Assembly: GCA_000437395.1 (NCBI GenBank)
Contig: FR898164.1
Coordinates: 1 to 64,000 of the forward strand
Reading direction: 5' to 3'
Source of the DNA: Clostridium sp. CAG:288
GTDB lineage: Bacteria > Bacillota_I > Bacilli_A > RFN20 > CAG-288
DNA: 64,000 nt
Shown one piece after another: positions 32,718 to 43,229 of the stretch; within the stretch, counting starts at the first letter, position 1; every line of letters begins with the position of its first letter. The notes under the pieces are model-generated. The model was not told where the DNA came from. It saw only the letters and a list, made by a program, of their open reading frames with translations, and did no database searches. The position numbers were made by a program, and so were the translations under genes.

Positions 32718-35656
32718 ATTGTTTTTACCTCAAATGGTTTAAATTCTAAAATGTCTCCATCAATTTGCTCGCTAAGTGGTTCTTCTAAGAAATTAACTAA
32801 AGTTAAATGTTTATTTTTTAAACTTGTCTTTGTTAAATCAAGTTTAACATTTTTACCATTTCTTTCATAAAGTCTAACAATTAAACCATCATCTTTATAT
32901 TTTTTCTTATAGCAAGAATATTCTATTAATTCGTTATTGAGTATCAAAGGATTCTTTAACATTATTTCTTTTGAACTCATGACAAAATCGCTATTAAAAA
33001 TATAAGCGACTTTATCAACTTTAGCTTTGTTATCATCACCATCGTGAATATATAATGCATATTCGTATGTGTGATGACCATAGTCACCCTCCTTACACGG
33101 GTAATTTGTCGATCTTAAAAGAGTTAGTTCTAAGTTATTATCTTTGACATAATATCCATTCTTTGCTTTGTTAATTAGTGCTACCCCTACTTTTTTATCA
33201 TTTATATCAACGTATTGTTGAGCACAGATTTCATATTGTGCCTTGTGAACCAAAGTATCGTTTTTTCTTGACCTATTAATCTTTCCAAATTGAATATCAC
33301 ATACAGCTTTATTAGTTTTAATTGATAAATCAAAGTTACTCTTTAGCATATAACCCACATTATGCCAATCAACTTCGTGCTTAAATCTAATCAAATTACT
33401 ATCATCTATTATAATTGTTTCGACCACTGTACTTTCTTTGAATGAATATTTAGAAATTACTTCATAAAGATTATCATATTTATAAATTTCTCTTTCAGTT
33501 AATTTCATTAAAACTTCATCTTGATTTCTATAATTTTCTTTAAAAGTCCAAGCATCTCCATGGTCTCTTAAAACTATTAGTTTATTTCCGTTATTTAATA
33601 GTATATTTTTGTTTGTTTTCTTATAAATTATTTCATCTATATAACCTAACTGATTAAACTTAATCTCAAACAAGTTAGTATTAATAATATTTGAATTATA
33701 AATTTCTTTGTTTGAATATTCTTTATAATCATTTGTCCAAGAATTTGGATTTAAATTATAAAGATAATAACTATCGTTATATTTTATAAGCTTATTTGCT
33801 TTGTAAGATAAGTGATTATATAAATAATAACCAGGTTTATAATCACAACAATATGTTTTAATAGCTTTTTTAAATATTTGATTTAATTTCTTATCAATAT
33901 TTTCATATTCTATTTTTGATTCTTCATAAACCCTTTTAATCGATGAACCAGGAAGAATATCGTGGAATTCTAATAGTAAAACTCTTCTATATAGTTCATT
34001 TATTTCATCTTCAAACCTATTTATTCCTTTAGCTGACAAAATATATTCCAATCGTTTTATTTTTTCACTTATATAGCGGTCATATTGCTTATTTAGCGAT
34101 TGAGACGTATATGTTCCACAGTGGTTTTCTAAATAAATTTCACCTTTATATATCGGTAATGATTCTTTATGCTTTTCCAAATTTACAAAATATGAATCAA
34201 CAGATTTATTCGATTCAACTTTATTTAGACCTAAAGTACCATTTAGTCTATGAAGCTTTTCAACATGCTCTTCCCCTGGTCCACCACCACCATCACCGAT
34301 TCCATATATCATTAAAGAATCGTATTTCATTTCTGACTTTGAAACGTGACTCATAGCATCATAAATAGATTTTGGACTTGCTTCAGAGTTGTAAGTACCT
34401 TCTGGCGGAATATGAGCTATAACTTTGCTTTTGTCGATTCCTTCCCATATAAAGTGGTGATACGGAAAATTGTTAAATCTATTTCGAGCAGTCTTGATAG
34501 TCATAAAATATTTCATACCACCCTGCTTAATTAATTGCGGTAAGTTTCCGTTATAACCAAATGTATCAGGTAGCCATAAATTATTAACGTAATGACCAAA
34601 GTTCTCTAAGTAATACTTTTGACCATAAAGCATTTGTCGAGCTAACTGTTCCTCACCTGAAACATTGGTATCAAACTCAACGAATGCTCCACCAACTAAT
34701 TCAATTCTTCCAGACTTTTCGTAAGATTTTAACTTTTCAAACATCAGAGGAGATTGTTCTTTTAACCACTCAATTTGTTGTGGTTGTGATATTACATAGT
34801 GGAAATTATTATACTTTTCAATGAGATAATAAACGTTAGTCATTGTTCTAACAATTTTTCTTTTTGACTCTCTAATTGGCCATAACCATGCTAAGTCTAA
34901 ATGAGCGTGTCCAACACCATAAAAAGTTGGTAGTTTTTCAATATTTTTAGTTTTAACACTAAACAAATCTGAAATTATTTTTAAAGCTTTTTCTTCCTTG
35001 TCTTTTACGTCAAACCAGAATAAATCTCTAATTGCTATAACACCATTATAAAGAGTGTCAAAATAATTGTTTTTAAATTCCATTATCTTTAATAGTTTTA
35101 ATAAAAAATCAAAATCATAGCAGATTTTTTCCATGACAAAATCTTTTTTTACTAAGCTTATATATTCAACTTTCCCATCATTTTGTATATTGCCAAAAAG
35201 ATCGTTATATCCACAGTCGAAATACAAGTCTATTTTATTATCTTCTACTAAACCTTTTAATGGATAATACGTTTTTCCTGGTTCTCCTAGAGCTCTATCA
35301 AAAACGCTAGATTTATTCGTGAAGCCTTTTACTGGTGCTCCGTTTTTATCGACAAGTAGAGCTTCTCCATTTATATCAAAAGCCAAATATGCATCATCAA
35401 TATTCACATCACAAGTTCCTGTGACATGAAACCAAGCACAATCGAATAGTTCTTTTCCAAAAGGTTTATTTTTGGCCAATTTTTTGAATTTCATCTTTTT
35501 CATTTTTGAAAAAGTAATCGGCTCTTTAGAACAAAGTACTTCATAATCTAAATCTCTTATTTTAGTATAAACAAGAGGTAACATTATGCAGTTATAAATA
35601 TTTCTACTATCAATTATCGCTTCTTTTGTTGCAGCATAATTTGGCTTAAATCTCAT
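32705..35656 (-). CDS. Alpha-mannosidase, glycoside hydrolase family 38
   Basis: Large cytoplasmic alpha-mannosidase, 983 aa with no signal peptide. An N-terminal beta domain (1-230) precedes the catalytic domain: GVGHAHLDLAWLWPIRESKR (zinc ligands His250 and Asp254) and NLWLPDTFGYNGNLPQL with the nucleophile Asp364. The middle helical region and C-terminal beta domains (from about 600) complete the fold. It removes alpha-linked mannose from imported oligosaccharides. Flanked by GH76 and the serine hydrolase in one operon. Confidence 0.95.
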   Translation of the reverse strand: MRFKPNYAATKEAIIDSRNIYNCIMLPLVYTKIRDLDYEVLCSKEPITFSKMKKMKFKKLAKNKPFGKELFDCAWFHVTGTCDVNIDDAYLAFDINGEALLVDKNGAPVKGFTNKSSVFDRALGEPGKTYYPLKGLVEDNKIDLYFDCGYNDLFGNIQNDGKVEYISLVKKDFVMEKICYDFDFLLKLLKIMEFKNNYFDTLYNGVIAIRDLFWFDVKDKEEKALKIISDLFSVKTKNIEKLPTFYGVGHAHLDLAWLWPIRESKRKIVRTMTNVYYLIEKYNNFHYVISQPQQIEWLKEQSPLMFEKLKSYEKSGRIELVGGAFVEFDTNVSGEEQLARQMLYGQKYYLENFGHYVNNLWLPDTFGYNGNLPQLIKQGGMKYFMTIKTARNRFNNFPYHHFIWEGIDKSKVIAHIPPEGTYNSEASPKSIYDAMSHVSKSEMKYDSLMIYGIGDGGGGPGEEHVEKLHRLNGTLGLNKVESNKSVDSYFVNLEKHKESLPIYKGEIYLENHCGTYTSQSLNKQYDRYISEKIKRLEYILSAKGINRFEDEINELYRRVLLLEFHDILPGSSIKRVYEESKIEYENIDKKLNQIFKKAIKTYCCDYKPGYYLYNHLSYKANKLIKYNDSYYLYNLNPNSWTNDYKEYSNKEIYNSNIINTNLFEIKFNQLGYIDEIIYKKTNKNILLNNGNKLIVLRDHGDAWTFKENYRNQDEVLMKLTEREIYKYDNLYEVISKYSFKESTVVETIIIDDSNLIRFKHEVDWHNVGYMLKSNFDLSIKTNKAVCDIQFGKINRSRKNDTLVHKAQYEICAQQYVDINDKKVGVALINKAKNGYYVKDNNLELTLLRSTNYPCKEGDYGHHTYEYALYIHDGDDNKAKVDKVAYIFNSDFVMSSKEIMLKNPLILNNELIEYSCYKKKYKDDGLIVRLYERNGKNVKLDLTKTSLKNKHLTLVNFLEEPLSEQIDGDILEFKPFEVKTIWIH

Positions 35657-35672
35657 ATATAAAACTCCAAAT

Positions 35673-36968
35673 TTATTTGTTTAAACTATCTTTCATTGAT
35701 AATAAAGCGTATATTTCTGCTGAAGCACAAACATCCATTACATCTTTATTTTCATCACTAGTTAAACCATATTGCCATCCACTGACCCAGTTGACTGGTA
35801 AATAGTTGTCGTATAAATAGTTGTTATAGGCAAAGTCGATGCTCTTTTGAATCAAAGCTAAATATTCACTTGCTGAATCATCGACTAATAACAAATCATA
35901 ATACCCTTGGAACAAGGTTAAGTTAAACCAAATAGTTGTTCCTAATGGGAATTGATAATAACCATTTAAAACTTCATCATCACCAAAATATTCAAATGAA
36001 GCTTTCATTGACTTTTTGGCTTGATTTAAATACTTCTCATCCTTTGTTGCTTCATATAAGTATGCTCCACCTGAAATCATTGTTCCAGTGTTATATGTAT
36101 AAGCTGTTGTATCTAACGAACCATGAGAAGTTGTTACACCACCAGATTTTTCAGTACCGATCATATCACCATATAAATCGTTACTCATCTTAAATGTCTT
36201 TAGCCCAAAATCGTAAACATCTTTAGCCCATTGTAAATATGTTCTTCCATTAACAACTTTATCAGGATTGATCTTTGATAATCTAACTAAAGTAGAGATA
36301 ATTGGACCATTGCTACAAGCGTGTTTACTTAAGTAATCTGGGCCCCAATAAATACCGCCCCATTCAGCACCTGTATCTGAATTGATAGATGAGTCCCAAC
36401 CAGTTAAACAATATTCTATTGTTTCTTCGCACTTTGTAAGTAACGATTCATCGTTTAATGTTTCATATGCGTTTAAAAACTCTCTAGCAATCCACATATT
36501 ATCATCATAGACGTCGGCCATATAGCCGCTTGATGCCATATCGATATCGATGCCTCTTTTAACGGCGTAAGCTCGATAATCTGTTCTTCTTTCGTGATAA
36601 TATTCTAGGCCTTCTAAAACAGTGTTAAGCTTTCTTTTTAATTCAGCATCATTAGGGTTATTTTTTACTAACTTAATATATAAAGATAAAATACTTGTAA
36701 AGTGCCATACTGATGCAATTTCTTCTGTATCATCTTTGTAAGGATAGTAATTTATTGCACCGTTAAGTTCTTCATCATAATAATTTTTCCACATTTGGTC
36801 AGCGATGACTTTAGAACGTAGATTGTTTCTTTCTGCTGAGGTTAAATTATCTTTTGGATTATCTAAAATAGTTCCAGCTTTGATAACTTCAGTAGTAGTC
36901 GATGAACAACCTACCATACAAAATGTCATAACACCAGCTGTAAGAACTTTTGCGAGCTTCTTCTTCAT
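35673..36968 (-). CDS. GH76 family alpha-1,6-mannanase lipoprotein
   Basis: Lipoprotein of 431 aa: signal peptide with lipobox MVGC (Cys21). The (alpha/alpha)6 fold of family GH76 is shown by YDDNMWIAREFLNAYE with the paired catalytic aspartates 155-156, WGGIYWGPDY and DTTAYTYNTGTMISGGAYLY. GH76 enzymes are endo-acting alpha-1,6-mannanases that cut yeast mannan backbones, so it probably works outside the membrane to release fragments for the ABC importer. The start overlaps the GH125 stop (TAATG). Confidence 0.87.
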   Translation of the reverse strand: MKKKLAKVLTAGVMTFCMVGCSSTTTEVIKAGTILDNPKDNLTSAERNNLRSKVIADQMWKNYYDEELNGAINYYPYKDDTEEIASVWHFTSILSLYIKLVKNNPNDAELKRKLNTVLEGLEYYHERRTDYRAYAVKRGIDIDMASSGYMADVYDDNMWIAREFLNAYETLNDESLLTKCEETIEYCLTGWDSSINSDTGAEWGGIYWGPDYLSKHACSNGPIISTLVRLSKINPDKVVNGRTYLQWAKDVYDFGLKTFKMSNDLYGDMIGTEKSGGVTTSHGSLDTTAYTYNTGTMISGGAYLYEATKDEKYLNQAKKSMKASFEYFGDDEVLNGYYQFPLGTTIWFNLTLFQGYYDLLLVDDSASEYLALIQKSIDFAYNNYLYDNYLPVNWVSGWQYGLTSDENKDVMDVCASAEIYALLSMKDSLNK

Positions 36969-38242
36969 TATTCAATGCCTCCATTAATAATATTTTTTGA
37001 TTTTAAAATCAAATAAGAAAATAGCGAATTAGACCATGCAAACCAAGAGCGAGTAAATTCACTTTGATCGTCTTTGTTTACACCTTCATGAGTGTAATAA
37101 GTATCGTTATCGCTATTCATAACCATTTTTATGATTCTTATAACATCTTCATTGTTGCCACTTGTCAAAGCTTCTAATACGATTCCCATATGCCACACAT
37201 AACCTTTTGGAGTGTGTGGTGAACCAATTCCTTTAAGAACTTTACCCTCAAAATAGTAAGGATTATCGAAACTCAAGCAATATTTTCTTGTATTTTTATA
37301 TATAGCTGAATTCTTATCTTCATATTCAAAGTAAGGAATTGATAATAAGCTTGGAACATTTGCATCATCCATTAATAAATAGTTACCTAAGCCATCAACT
37401 TCGTAAGCGTATACTTCACCATATTTTTCGTGATTTATAATGCCGTATTGCTTAATTCCATTATCTACTTCAATAGCAAGATCAGAAGCAACTTTAGCTA
37501 AATCATCTTCACCGATAACTTTAAGCAATTCAGTAGCTCTTTTAAGTGCTACGACAGCAAACATGTTACCAGGAATAAAATATCCATATTTACAAGCGTC
37601 ATCGCTTGGTCTATATCCACTCCAAATCATTCCTGTATATTTAATATCGCCACCATGACCGTGATTTGGAATATTAAATCCATCTCTTTCACCTTCTCTA
37701 TAGTGGTAATAATCACTTAGTTCGTGATGTTTTTGTTCTTTTTTAAAAACATCAATTATAATTTTACAAGCTTTAACAAATTCAGAATCAAGAATTTCTT
37801 TGCAGCCAGTCACTTTATATAATTTGTAAATTAACCATATTGGATAACATAAAGAATCTATTTCAAATTTTCTTTCCCAAGTATATGGAGTTCTTTCGCC
37901 TTCATCTTGTGTGTGACCATGACCATTTGGATCTCTATTAAACGAATTTGCATATGGATCGATAGGAATATAGAAGAATTGTCGTTTTATTAAACCTTTT
38001 ATAAGATTAAATACATCTTCATCTTCTTTTGAAAATTCAATATATTGAAGGACAGAAGCACTTGAATCTCTAAGCCACATAGCAGGTATATCACCAGTAA
38101 GCATATAGACACTTCCATCGTCTAAATATTCTATAGTAGTATCGAGAGTGTTATAAAAACAATTATCAAACAGCCTTTTTAATTTATCAGACTTAATCGT
38201 TTCTTCAAATGAAGCGATTGTCTCTTTCATTTTTTCATACAT
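36968..38242 (-). CDS. Exo-alpha-1,6-mannosidase, glycoside hydrolase family 125
   Basis: Cytoplasmic enzyme of 424 aa. GH125 signatures are clear: MLTGDIPAMWLRDSSASVLQ in the N-terminal part, DEGERTPYTWERKFEIDSLC, and WHMGIVLEALTSGN near the end. Family members remove alpha-1,6-linked mannose from the non-reducing end. An upstream GTG at 38254 overlaps the preceding gene; ATG 38242 is used here but the choice is open. The operon pairs it with GH76, GH38 and ManA. Confidence 0.92.
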   Translation of the reverse strand: MYEKMKETIASFEETIKSDKLKRLFDNCFYNTLDTTIEYLDDGSVYMLTGDIPAMWLRDSSASVLQYIEFSKEDEDVFNLIKGLIKRQFFYIPIDPYANSFNRDPNGHGHTQDEGERTPYTWERKFEIDSLCYPIWLIYKLYKVTGCKEILDSEFVKACKIIIDVFKKEQKHHELSDYYHYREGERDGFNIPNHGHGGDIKYTGMIWSGYRPSDDACKYGYFIPGNMFAVVALKRATELLKVIGEDDLAKVASDLAIEVDNGIKQYGIINHEKYGEVYAYEVDGLGNYLLMDDANVPSLLSIPYFEYEDKNSAIYKNTRKYCLSFDNPYYFEGKVLKGIGSPHTPKGYVWHMGIVLEALTSGNNEDVIRIIKMVMNSDNDTYYTHEGVNKDDQSEFTRSWFAWSNSLFSYLILKSKNIINGGIE

Positions 38243-38246
38243 CGTT

Positions 38247-39959
38247 TTATTCACTCTCTTTCTTTTTTGCCTTTTTCTTCTTATCTAACGCGACAATTAA
38301 GAAAATACCTCCAGCAACTATAACAGCAGGTACAGCAAATGCAATAGCATAAAGTGGAGTGAAATTAGTTACTGTTGTAGTTTTAGTATATTCGCTACCA
38401 AATGATGGTTTTTCATAATTTGCTTTACCAGTAACGTATTCATCATATGTTCCCTTATATAAGAAAGCAGTATCTGTATTGTTATTTAAAATAACTAATA
38501 AACCACCTTCAAAGTCTTGGAAGACATCCTTTCCAACAACATATTCATCGCTTAATGGCGAACCGTAATTACTATAATTACCACTCTTATTCCACATCAT
38601 CATTGAATTATTAGCTAATAAGAATACTTCGTCAGCACTTTGGTTATAAACTAGAGCTGCAACATTTGTACGTGTTCCTTCCCATGGGTTAGCAGTGGAA
38701 TCACCTAAGATAAATTGTTGAGCGATAACACCATTCCAGTTACCACTAACATTTGATTCTTTAAAACCGACAAAGAAGTTATTGTTTAATAAAGTTTTAT
38801 ATTTATTTTTAAACTTTCTAGCTACTTTAGATTCGTTTTCTAAAGTTATTTCAAATGATCCAGCAACATCGTTTAAATAGTAGTTGAAATCATCCATATC
38901 GTATTCATTTAAATTTTTATATATTCTTGCTGGTTCATAATCGTACAAGTATTCGCCGTTAACAAGAGTACAAACAATTGAACCATGAGCGTACACTTTA
39001 ACAATGCGACTATTATCCTCGCTAGCATATTCATTTACAAATGAACCATATCTTGAATCGACATATGGTGTAGCTTTTGCAATAAAGTTTTTATTGACTG
39101 GATCATAGACAAAACCTGAACGATATGTAAGTGTTCCATCTTCATCAACTAAGAATCCACTTTCAAATGTTTGGAATGTAACTTGTTGTGGTTCTGTTGT
39201 ACCAGGTAAAGTAATGCTATCTGTCATTTTATTGCTTGTTGGATAACCTAAGTTATTTTTGTTTTCATCCCAATATTTAGCTTCAGCATTATTGACAACA
39301 AAAGCTTGACCTTCAGTTTCATTATCAGTCAAACGATAATTGAAAAAGATAAATGACATGCCATATCTATTACCACCAAATGAGAATGTACCATCGCCCC
39401 ATGAAAAGTCTTGAACAATGTAACCATCCCAACATTTAACATCAGAACTACCAATACCCAATATAATTCCTTTGTTATAAAATTCTGTATAAATAGCCTT
39501 CATTCTTTCAACGATTAAAGGCTTAACTGATTCAGCATCATTAAGAGGTCTAGCAAAGTCATCGTTACCTGATGTAGCAAATGAATCTGCAACATAGTTT
39601 AATAAATCAGCTAATGGTAATACTTTTAAGTTTCCATCAGCATCAATTTGTCTACCAGCGTGATTTTTTATGGTGTAGCTTCTACCATTTGGATTAATTG
39701 TTAATGAACAATAACCCATAGTATAGTTTTGATAGTAAGTTCCATCTATAGTAATTATTCCACCAACTTTGTTACCAAATTCACTTGGAAGGTCTTCGTT
39801 TGAACTGAAATAATTATTCAAGCTACTTTCTGATGTGTCGACAGCTCTTTTGACAACTGCTACTTTCTCAGGTTGATAATTTAAAGCACTAACACTTGCT
39901 AATGAAACAATACCACCTGTTAAAAGGCATAACGAAATTAGAAGATTCTTTTTTTTCAT
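38247..39959 (-). CDS. Surface protein with LGFP-like repeats and a C-terminal membrane anchor
   Basis: Exported protein of 570 aa with a signal peptide (MKKKNLLISLCLLTGGIVSL) and a C-terminal transmembrane helix (about 538-558) followed by a Lys-rich tail. The body shows three or four related modules of the LGFP kind, for example NLGYPTSNKMTD, TFQTFESGFLV, YGSPLSDEYVVG and FQDFEGGLLVI. LGFP modules in other bacteria occur in cell-wall or glycan-associated proteins. It sits between the permeases and GH125, so it may bind mannan at the surface. This role is inferred from context. Confidence 0.65.
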   Translation of the reverse strand: MKKKNLLISLCLLTGGIVSLASVSALNYQPEKVAVVKRAVDTSESSLNNYFSSNEDLPSEFGNKVGGIITIDGTYYQNYTMGYCSLTINPNGRSYTIKNHAGRQIDADGNLKVLPLADLLNYVADSFATSGNDDFARPLNDAESVKPLIVERMKAIYTEFYNKGIILGIGSSDVKCWDGYIVQDFSWGDGTFSFGGNRYGMSFIFFNYRLTDNETEGQAFVVNNAEAKYWDENKNNLGYPTSNKMTDSITLPGTTEPQQVTFQTFESGFLVDEDGTLTYRSGFVYDPVNKNFIAKATPYVDSRYGSFVNEYASEDNSRIVKVYAHGSIVCTLVNGEYLYDYEPARIYKNLNEYDMDDFNYYLNDVAGSFEITLENESKVARKFKNKYKTLLNNNFFVGFKESNVSGNWNGVIAQQFILGDSTANPWEGTRTNVAALVYNQSADEVFLLANNSMMMWNKSGNYSNYGSPLSDEYVVGKDVFQDFEGGLLVILNNNTDTAFLYKGTYDEYVTGKANYEKPSFGSEYTKTTTVTNFTPLYAIAFAVPAVIVAGGIFLIVALDKKKKAKKKESE

Positions 39960-39973
39960 AGTTGCTATCCTTT

Positions 39974-40873
39974 CTATTTAATTCCGGTATAAGTCGTTTG
40001 TTTTAAGAAATACTTTTGAGTAAATATAAACAAAATAATAACAGGGACAATACTTAATAATGATCCTGCCATCATTTCACCTGTTGAAGATGAAGTTTGG
40101 AATTCTTGTAAAGCTTGACCTAAAGTAAATTTAGATTCACTAAAGAGAACTAAAGATGGCCATAAATATGAACTCCAAGTTGAAACGAACGTAAATAATC
40201 CTAAAGTCATAATTCCAGGCAAAGCCATTTTGAAATAAATGAAGAATACCCTTACACCATTAGCACCATCTATTTTAGCGGCATCACCTATTTCATCAGA
40301 AAGATTGGTGAAGAATTGTCTTAAGAACATTATTCCATAAATTGAGACAGCGTTTGGCAATATGACAGCGAATAATGAATTATATAAACCTGGACCTAAG
40401 TCGTTTCCAAAGATGTCTTTCGGGAAGAACGGAATTGATGTAGTAACAATAAATTGTGGGATTAAAGTAATAATTCCAGGTAACATCATGGAAATTAGCA
40501 TTACTTTATATAAAATTCCTTTACCATAGAAATCGAATTTTGCAAAGACATAAGCTGCCATAGAGCAAAATAACAATTGTAATATAATTTCGGCAAAAGC
40601 TATAAAGAGCGTATTAAAGATATAGACACCCCAGTTATTTTTAAATAAAGAAGCCCAGTTTTCAAAGGTAAAGTGACCATAGTAGAACTTAAAGCCTTGT
40701 CCTTCTAAATCAAATCTACTTGTTAAAGAAGCAATAACTGACCAAATAAATGGAGTCATCATTAATATTGCTAATAATGTTAAAACAACAATTAAGACAA
40801 TTTGTCCGACAGAAAGTCTTGGTCTAATTCTTAGATTAGTGTGTCTTTTCCCAGCTTGCATACTTTTTTGCAT
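39974..40873 (-). CDS. Sugar ABC transporter permease (MalG type)
   Basis: Inner-membrane permease of 299 aa with six helices and the EAA-loop region DEIGDAAKIDGANGVRVFF. The C-terminus ends in QKYFLKQTTYTGIK as is usual for MalG-like subunits. A longer reading from 40927 is possible; ATG 40873 has AAAGGA five bases upstream and is preferred. Overlaps the first permease gene by 38 bp. Imports mannosides with the MalF-type partner. Confidence 0.92.
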   Translation of the reverse strand: MQKSMQAGKRHTNLRIRPRLSVGQIVLIVVLTLLAILMMTPFIWSVIASLTSRFDLEGQGFKFYYGHFTFENWASLFKNNWGVYIFNTLFIAFAEIILQLLFCSMAAYVFAKFDFYGKGILYKVMLISMMLPGIITLIPQFIVTTSIPFFPKDIFGNDLGPGLYNSLFAVILPNAVSIYGIMFLRQFFTNLSDEIGDAAKIDGANGVRVFFIYFKMALPGIMTLGLFTFVSTWSSYLWPSLVLFSESKFTLGQALQEFQTSSSTGEMMAGSLLSIVPVIILFIFTQKYFLKQTTYTGIK

Positions 40874-41768
40874 ACTTGTCCTTTCCGTGATTAAACAATT
40901 TCTTTTGATTGTTGTTTTCTCTGACAAATAGTTGTGTAATCACTGTAACAACCATTATGAAGAAGAAGAGGACGACAGACATTGCACTGCCATAACCAAA
41001 TCTTAATTCTTTAGCACTTAAATAAATTTCAACAACTGGAGATATAGCTTTATCATTGTTATATAAACCTAATAAGTAAATGACATCAAATAATTGGAAA
41101 CTACCAATTAACGTCGTCGTAAAGATAAAGTACGTTGAAGATCTAAGTAATGGTACTATAACGTGTAGAAATTGTTGGAATTTATTAGCTCCGTCAATAT
41201 CTGCTGCTTCATATACCTTTGGATCGATACCAGTCATAGCAGCAAGATATATGAGCATGTTTCCACCTAAGCAGCCATATAAAGAAATAGCAATAATTAC
41301 AACCATGGCCATATAGCCACTATCTAAGACAATGCTTGTTGAACTAATAAGCGACTTCCAAACGAAGATCATAGCTGCACCACTTGTTAGTGATGGAATG
41401 TAATAAATTACTTTTAAATAGTTATGTTTTAACTTAATTTTTGATATTAAGAAAGCAATTATCAAGCTCGATATAATTGAAAGAGGTACGTAAAACACAG
41501 CAAATATCGCTACGTTTTTCATGGAATTCATGAAATACTTATCTTCAATAATATTTTTAAAGTTATCAAATGAAAATTTTGTAAATTCGACACCATTATA
41601 ATCTGTGAAAGATAATACTAAAGACATTACAAATGGAGCTACAGTAAAAACGATAAACAAAATTAACGCAGGTGCTAAAAACGCATAAGCAATTAAAGAG
41701 TCATTTCTCTTTTTATGACTAGGAAGTGCAAAAGCTTTTTTATTCACTTCATTATTTATTTTTTTCAT
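40836..41768 (-). CDS. Sugar ABC transporter permease (MalF type)
   Basis: Inner-membrane permease of 310 aa, six helices, starting with the cytoplasmic tail then LIAYAFLAPALILFIVFTVA. The EAA loop is KVYEAADIDGANKFQQFLHV. It follows the binding-protein gene by 2 bp. The pair of permeases needs an ATPase, supplied by the divergent gene at 43326. Confidence 0.93.
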   Translation of the reverse strand: MKKINNEVNKKAFALPSHKKRNDSLIAYAFLAPALILFIVFTVAPFVMSLVLSFTDYNGVEFTKFSFDNFKNIIEDKYFMNSMKNVAIFAVFYVPLSIISSLIIAFLISKIKLKHNYLKVIYYIPSLTSGAAMIFVWKSLISSTSIVLDSGYMAMVVIIAISLYGCLGGNMLIYLAAMTGIDPKVYEAADIDGANKFQQFLHVIVPLLRSSTYFIFTTTLIGSFQLFDVIYLLGLYNNDKAISPVVEIYLSAKELRFGYGSAMSVVLFFFIMVVTVITQLFVRENNNQKKLFNHGKDKYAKKYASWEKTH

Positions 41769-41770
41769 AA

Positions 41771-43060
41771 TTAATATCTACTGATAATCTTATCTGTTTC
41801 TACTTGCAATTCGTTGATTAAATCATCAACTGAACCACCATAATTACCTTTATAGTATTCTTTAACATATTTGTTATAAACGTTAATTTGAATGTTTAAG
41901 AAGCCAGGAACAGATGGTCTTGTTTCATATTGATCAGCGTAGCTTGCTGCAGATTTCAAGACGTTTGTATTTTGAATCCATTCATCAGAATAAAGTGATT
42001 TTAAAGCTGGTAAAGTATTGGAAGCTTTACTCCATTCAAGAGCTGTTTCTTCGTTACAAAGCCAAGACTTGATAAAGTTCCATGAAGTTTCCTTTTTCTT
42101 TTCCCAAGCCTCTGTTCTATATTTCTTAATTGGTTGAGGAATAGCCATGCCAAAGCCACCAATCATACCACCGTTTTTACCTTTTTCACCGCTATATTTT
42201 GGTTGAGGCATAAATTTGTAGTTGAGATCTGGAGCATAAGTTTTTAAGTAAGATGAGAAATAAACTGGTTGATTTAACATAGCTAATCTATTTCTAATAA
42301 AAGCATCTTTACCATTGTAATCGTTGTTACAAACATCGCCAGCTCCGAAGTTCTTAAAGAAGTTTAAAACATCTCTAACTTCTTGAGTATCGTAATTTAG
42401 TTTACCATCTTTTTCAAAGTTATCTGTAGTTCCTGTTGAAACGATATATTTAAAGAAGTGTTCATGTAAATCATCAGCACTAAAACCTGCTGGATTGAAA
42501 CCAGATGAACTTTTATTTGTGACGGCATGTGCGACAGTTTTTACATCGTCCCATGTCCAGTCTTCTTTGACTAATGCAGCAACGCTTGGATCAGTAATTA
42601 AATCCATATTTACGTAAATTCCCCAAATATCCAAGTCAAGAGGAATGCCATATTGCTTATTGTCATAATTCAATTCGTTATATGCTTGTTCTTGGAATAA
42701 ATCAGCTGTAATACCATCTCGTAACATCATGTCATCGATAGAAGTTAAATAGCCTTCAACAGCGTATGTTGGAGTGTTAAATCTATCCCAAATAACGACA
42801 TCTGGTTGCTTGTTGACAAGTAAAGCACTAGCTAATGCTGTTTCAAACTCTGATTTAATTGTGACTTTAACTTCGATATTGTCATGTTTGGAATTATAGC
42901 CATCAATAAACTTTTTTAAGTTTTCAGCATCGTGTTGAACCCATTGACCACCAGCCCACAATGTTATTACTTCTTTTTTGGAAGAAGTGTTTCCTCCACA
43001 ACTTGATAGCGCTACCAATGCAACGCTTGCTAATGCTGTTAATAATCCGAATTTTTTCAT
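41771..43060 (-). CDS. Sugar-binding lipoprotein of the mannoside ABC transporter
   Basis: Extracellular solute-binding protein, family 1, 429 aa. Lipobox LSSC follows the signal peptide MKKFGLLTALASVALVALSS. The body has the family pattern (ITLWAGGQWVQHDAENLKKF near the start, a GMIGGFGMAIPQPI segment and TALEWSKASNTLPALKSLY). A longer reading from 43090 exists, but ATG 43060 has AGAGG correctly placed and starts the signal peptide. First gene of the mannoside operon. Confidence 0.92.
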   Translation of the reverse strand: MKKFGLLTALASVALVALSSCGGNTSSKKEVITLWAGGQWVQHDAENLKKFIDGYNSKHDNIEVKVTIKSEFETALASALLVNKQPDVVIWDRFNTPTYAVEGYLTSIDDMMLRDGITADLFQEQAYNELNYDNKQYGIPLDLDIWGIYVNMDLITDPSVAALVKEDWTWDDVKTVAHAVTNKSSSGFNPAGFSADDLHEHFFKYIVSTGTTDNFEKDGKLNYDTQEVRDVLNFFKNFGAGDVCNNDYNGKDAFIRNRLAMLNQPVYFSSYLKTYAPDLNYKFMPQPKYSGEKGKNGGMIGGFGMAIPQPIKKYRTEAWEKKKETSWNFIKSWLCNEETALEWSKASNTLPALKSLYSDEWIQNTNVLKSAASYADQYETRPSVPGFLNIQINVYNKYVKEYYKGNYGGSVDDLINELQVETDKIISRY

Positions 43061-43199
43061 TATTATTACCTCTTTCTCGTTTAAAATCAATTTTTATCTT
43101 TTTCTATTTATAGACAAAAGACGTGATATGTTTTTTTTACAACTTAAATATAACATAAGTTGCCAATTTATTAACTATAAAGACGAAATATATTACATT

Positions 43200-43229
43200 T
43201 TTATACCAAATATACTTTGTTATATACAA
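43200..43229 (-). promoter_or_regulatory. Predicted promoter of the mannoside operon
   Basis: TTGTAT, 18 bp, TATAAA on the minus strand. The -35 element lies inside the 19-bp palindrome at 43214-43232. It leaves a leader of about 130 nt. Confidence 0.45.
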
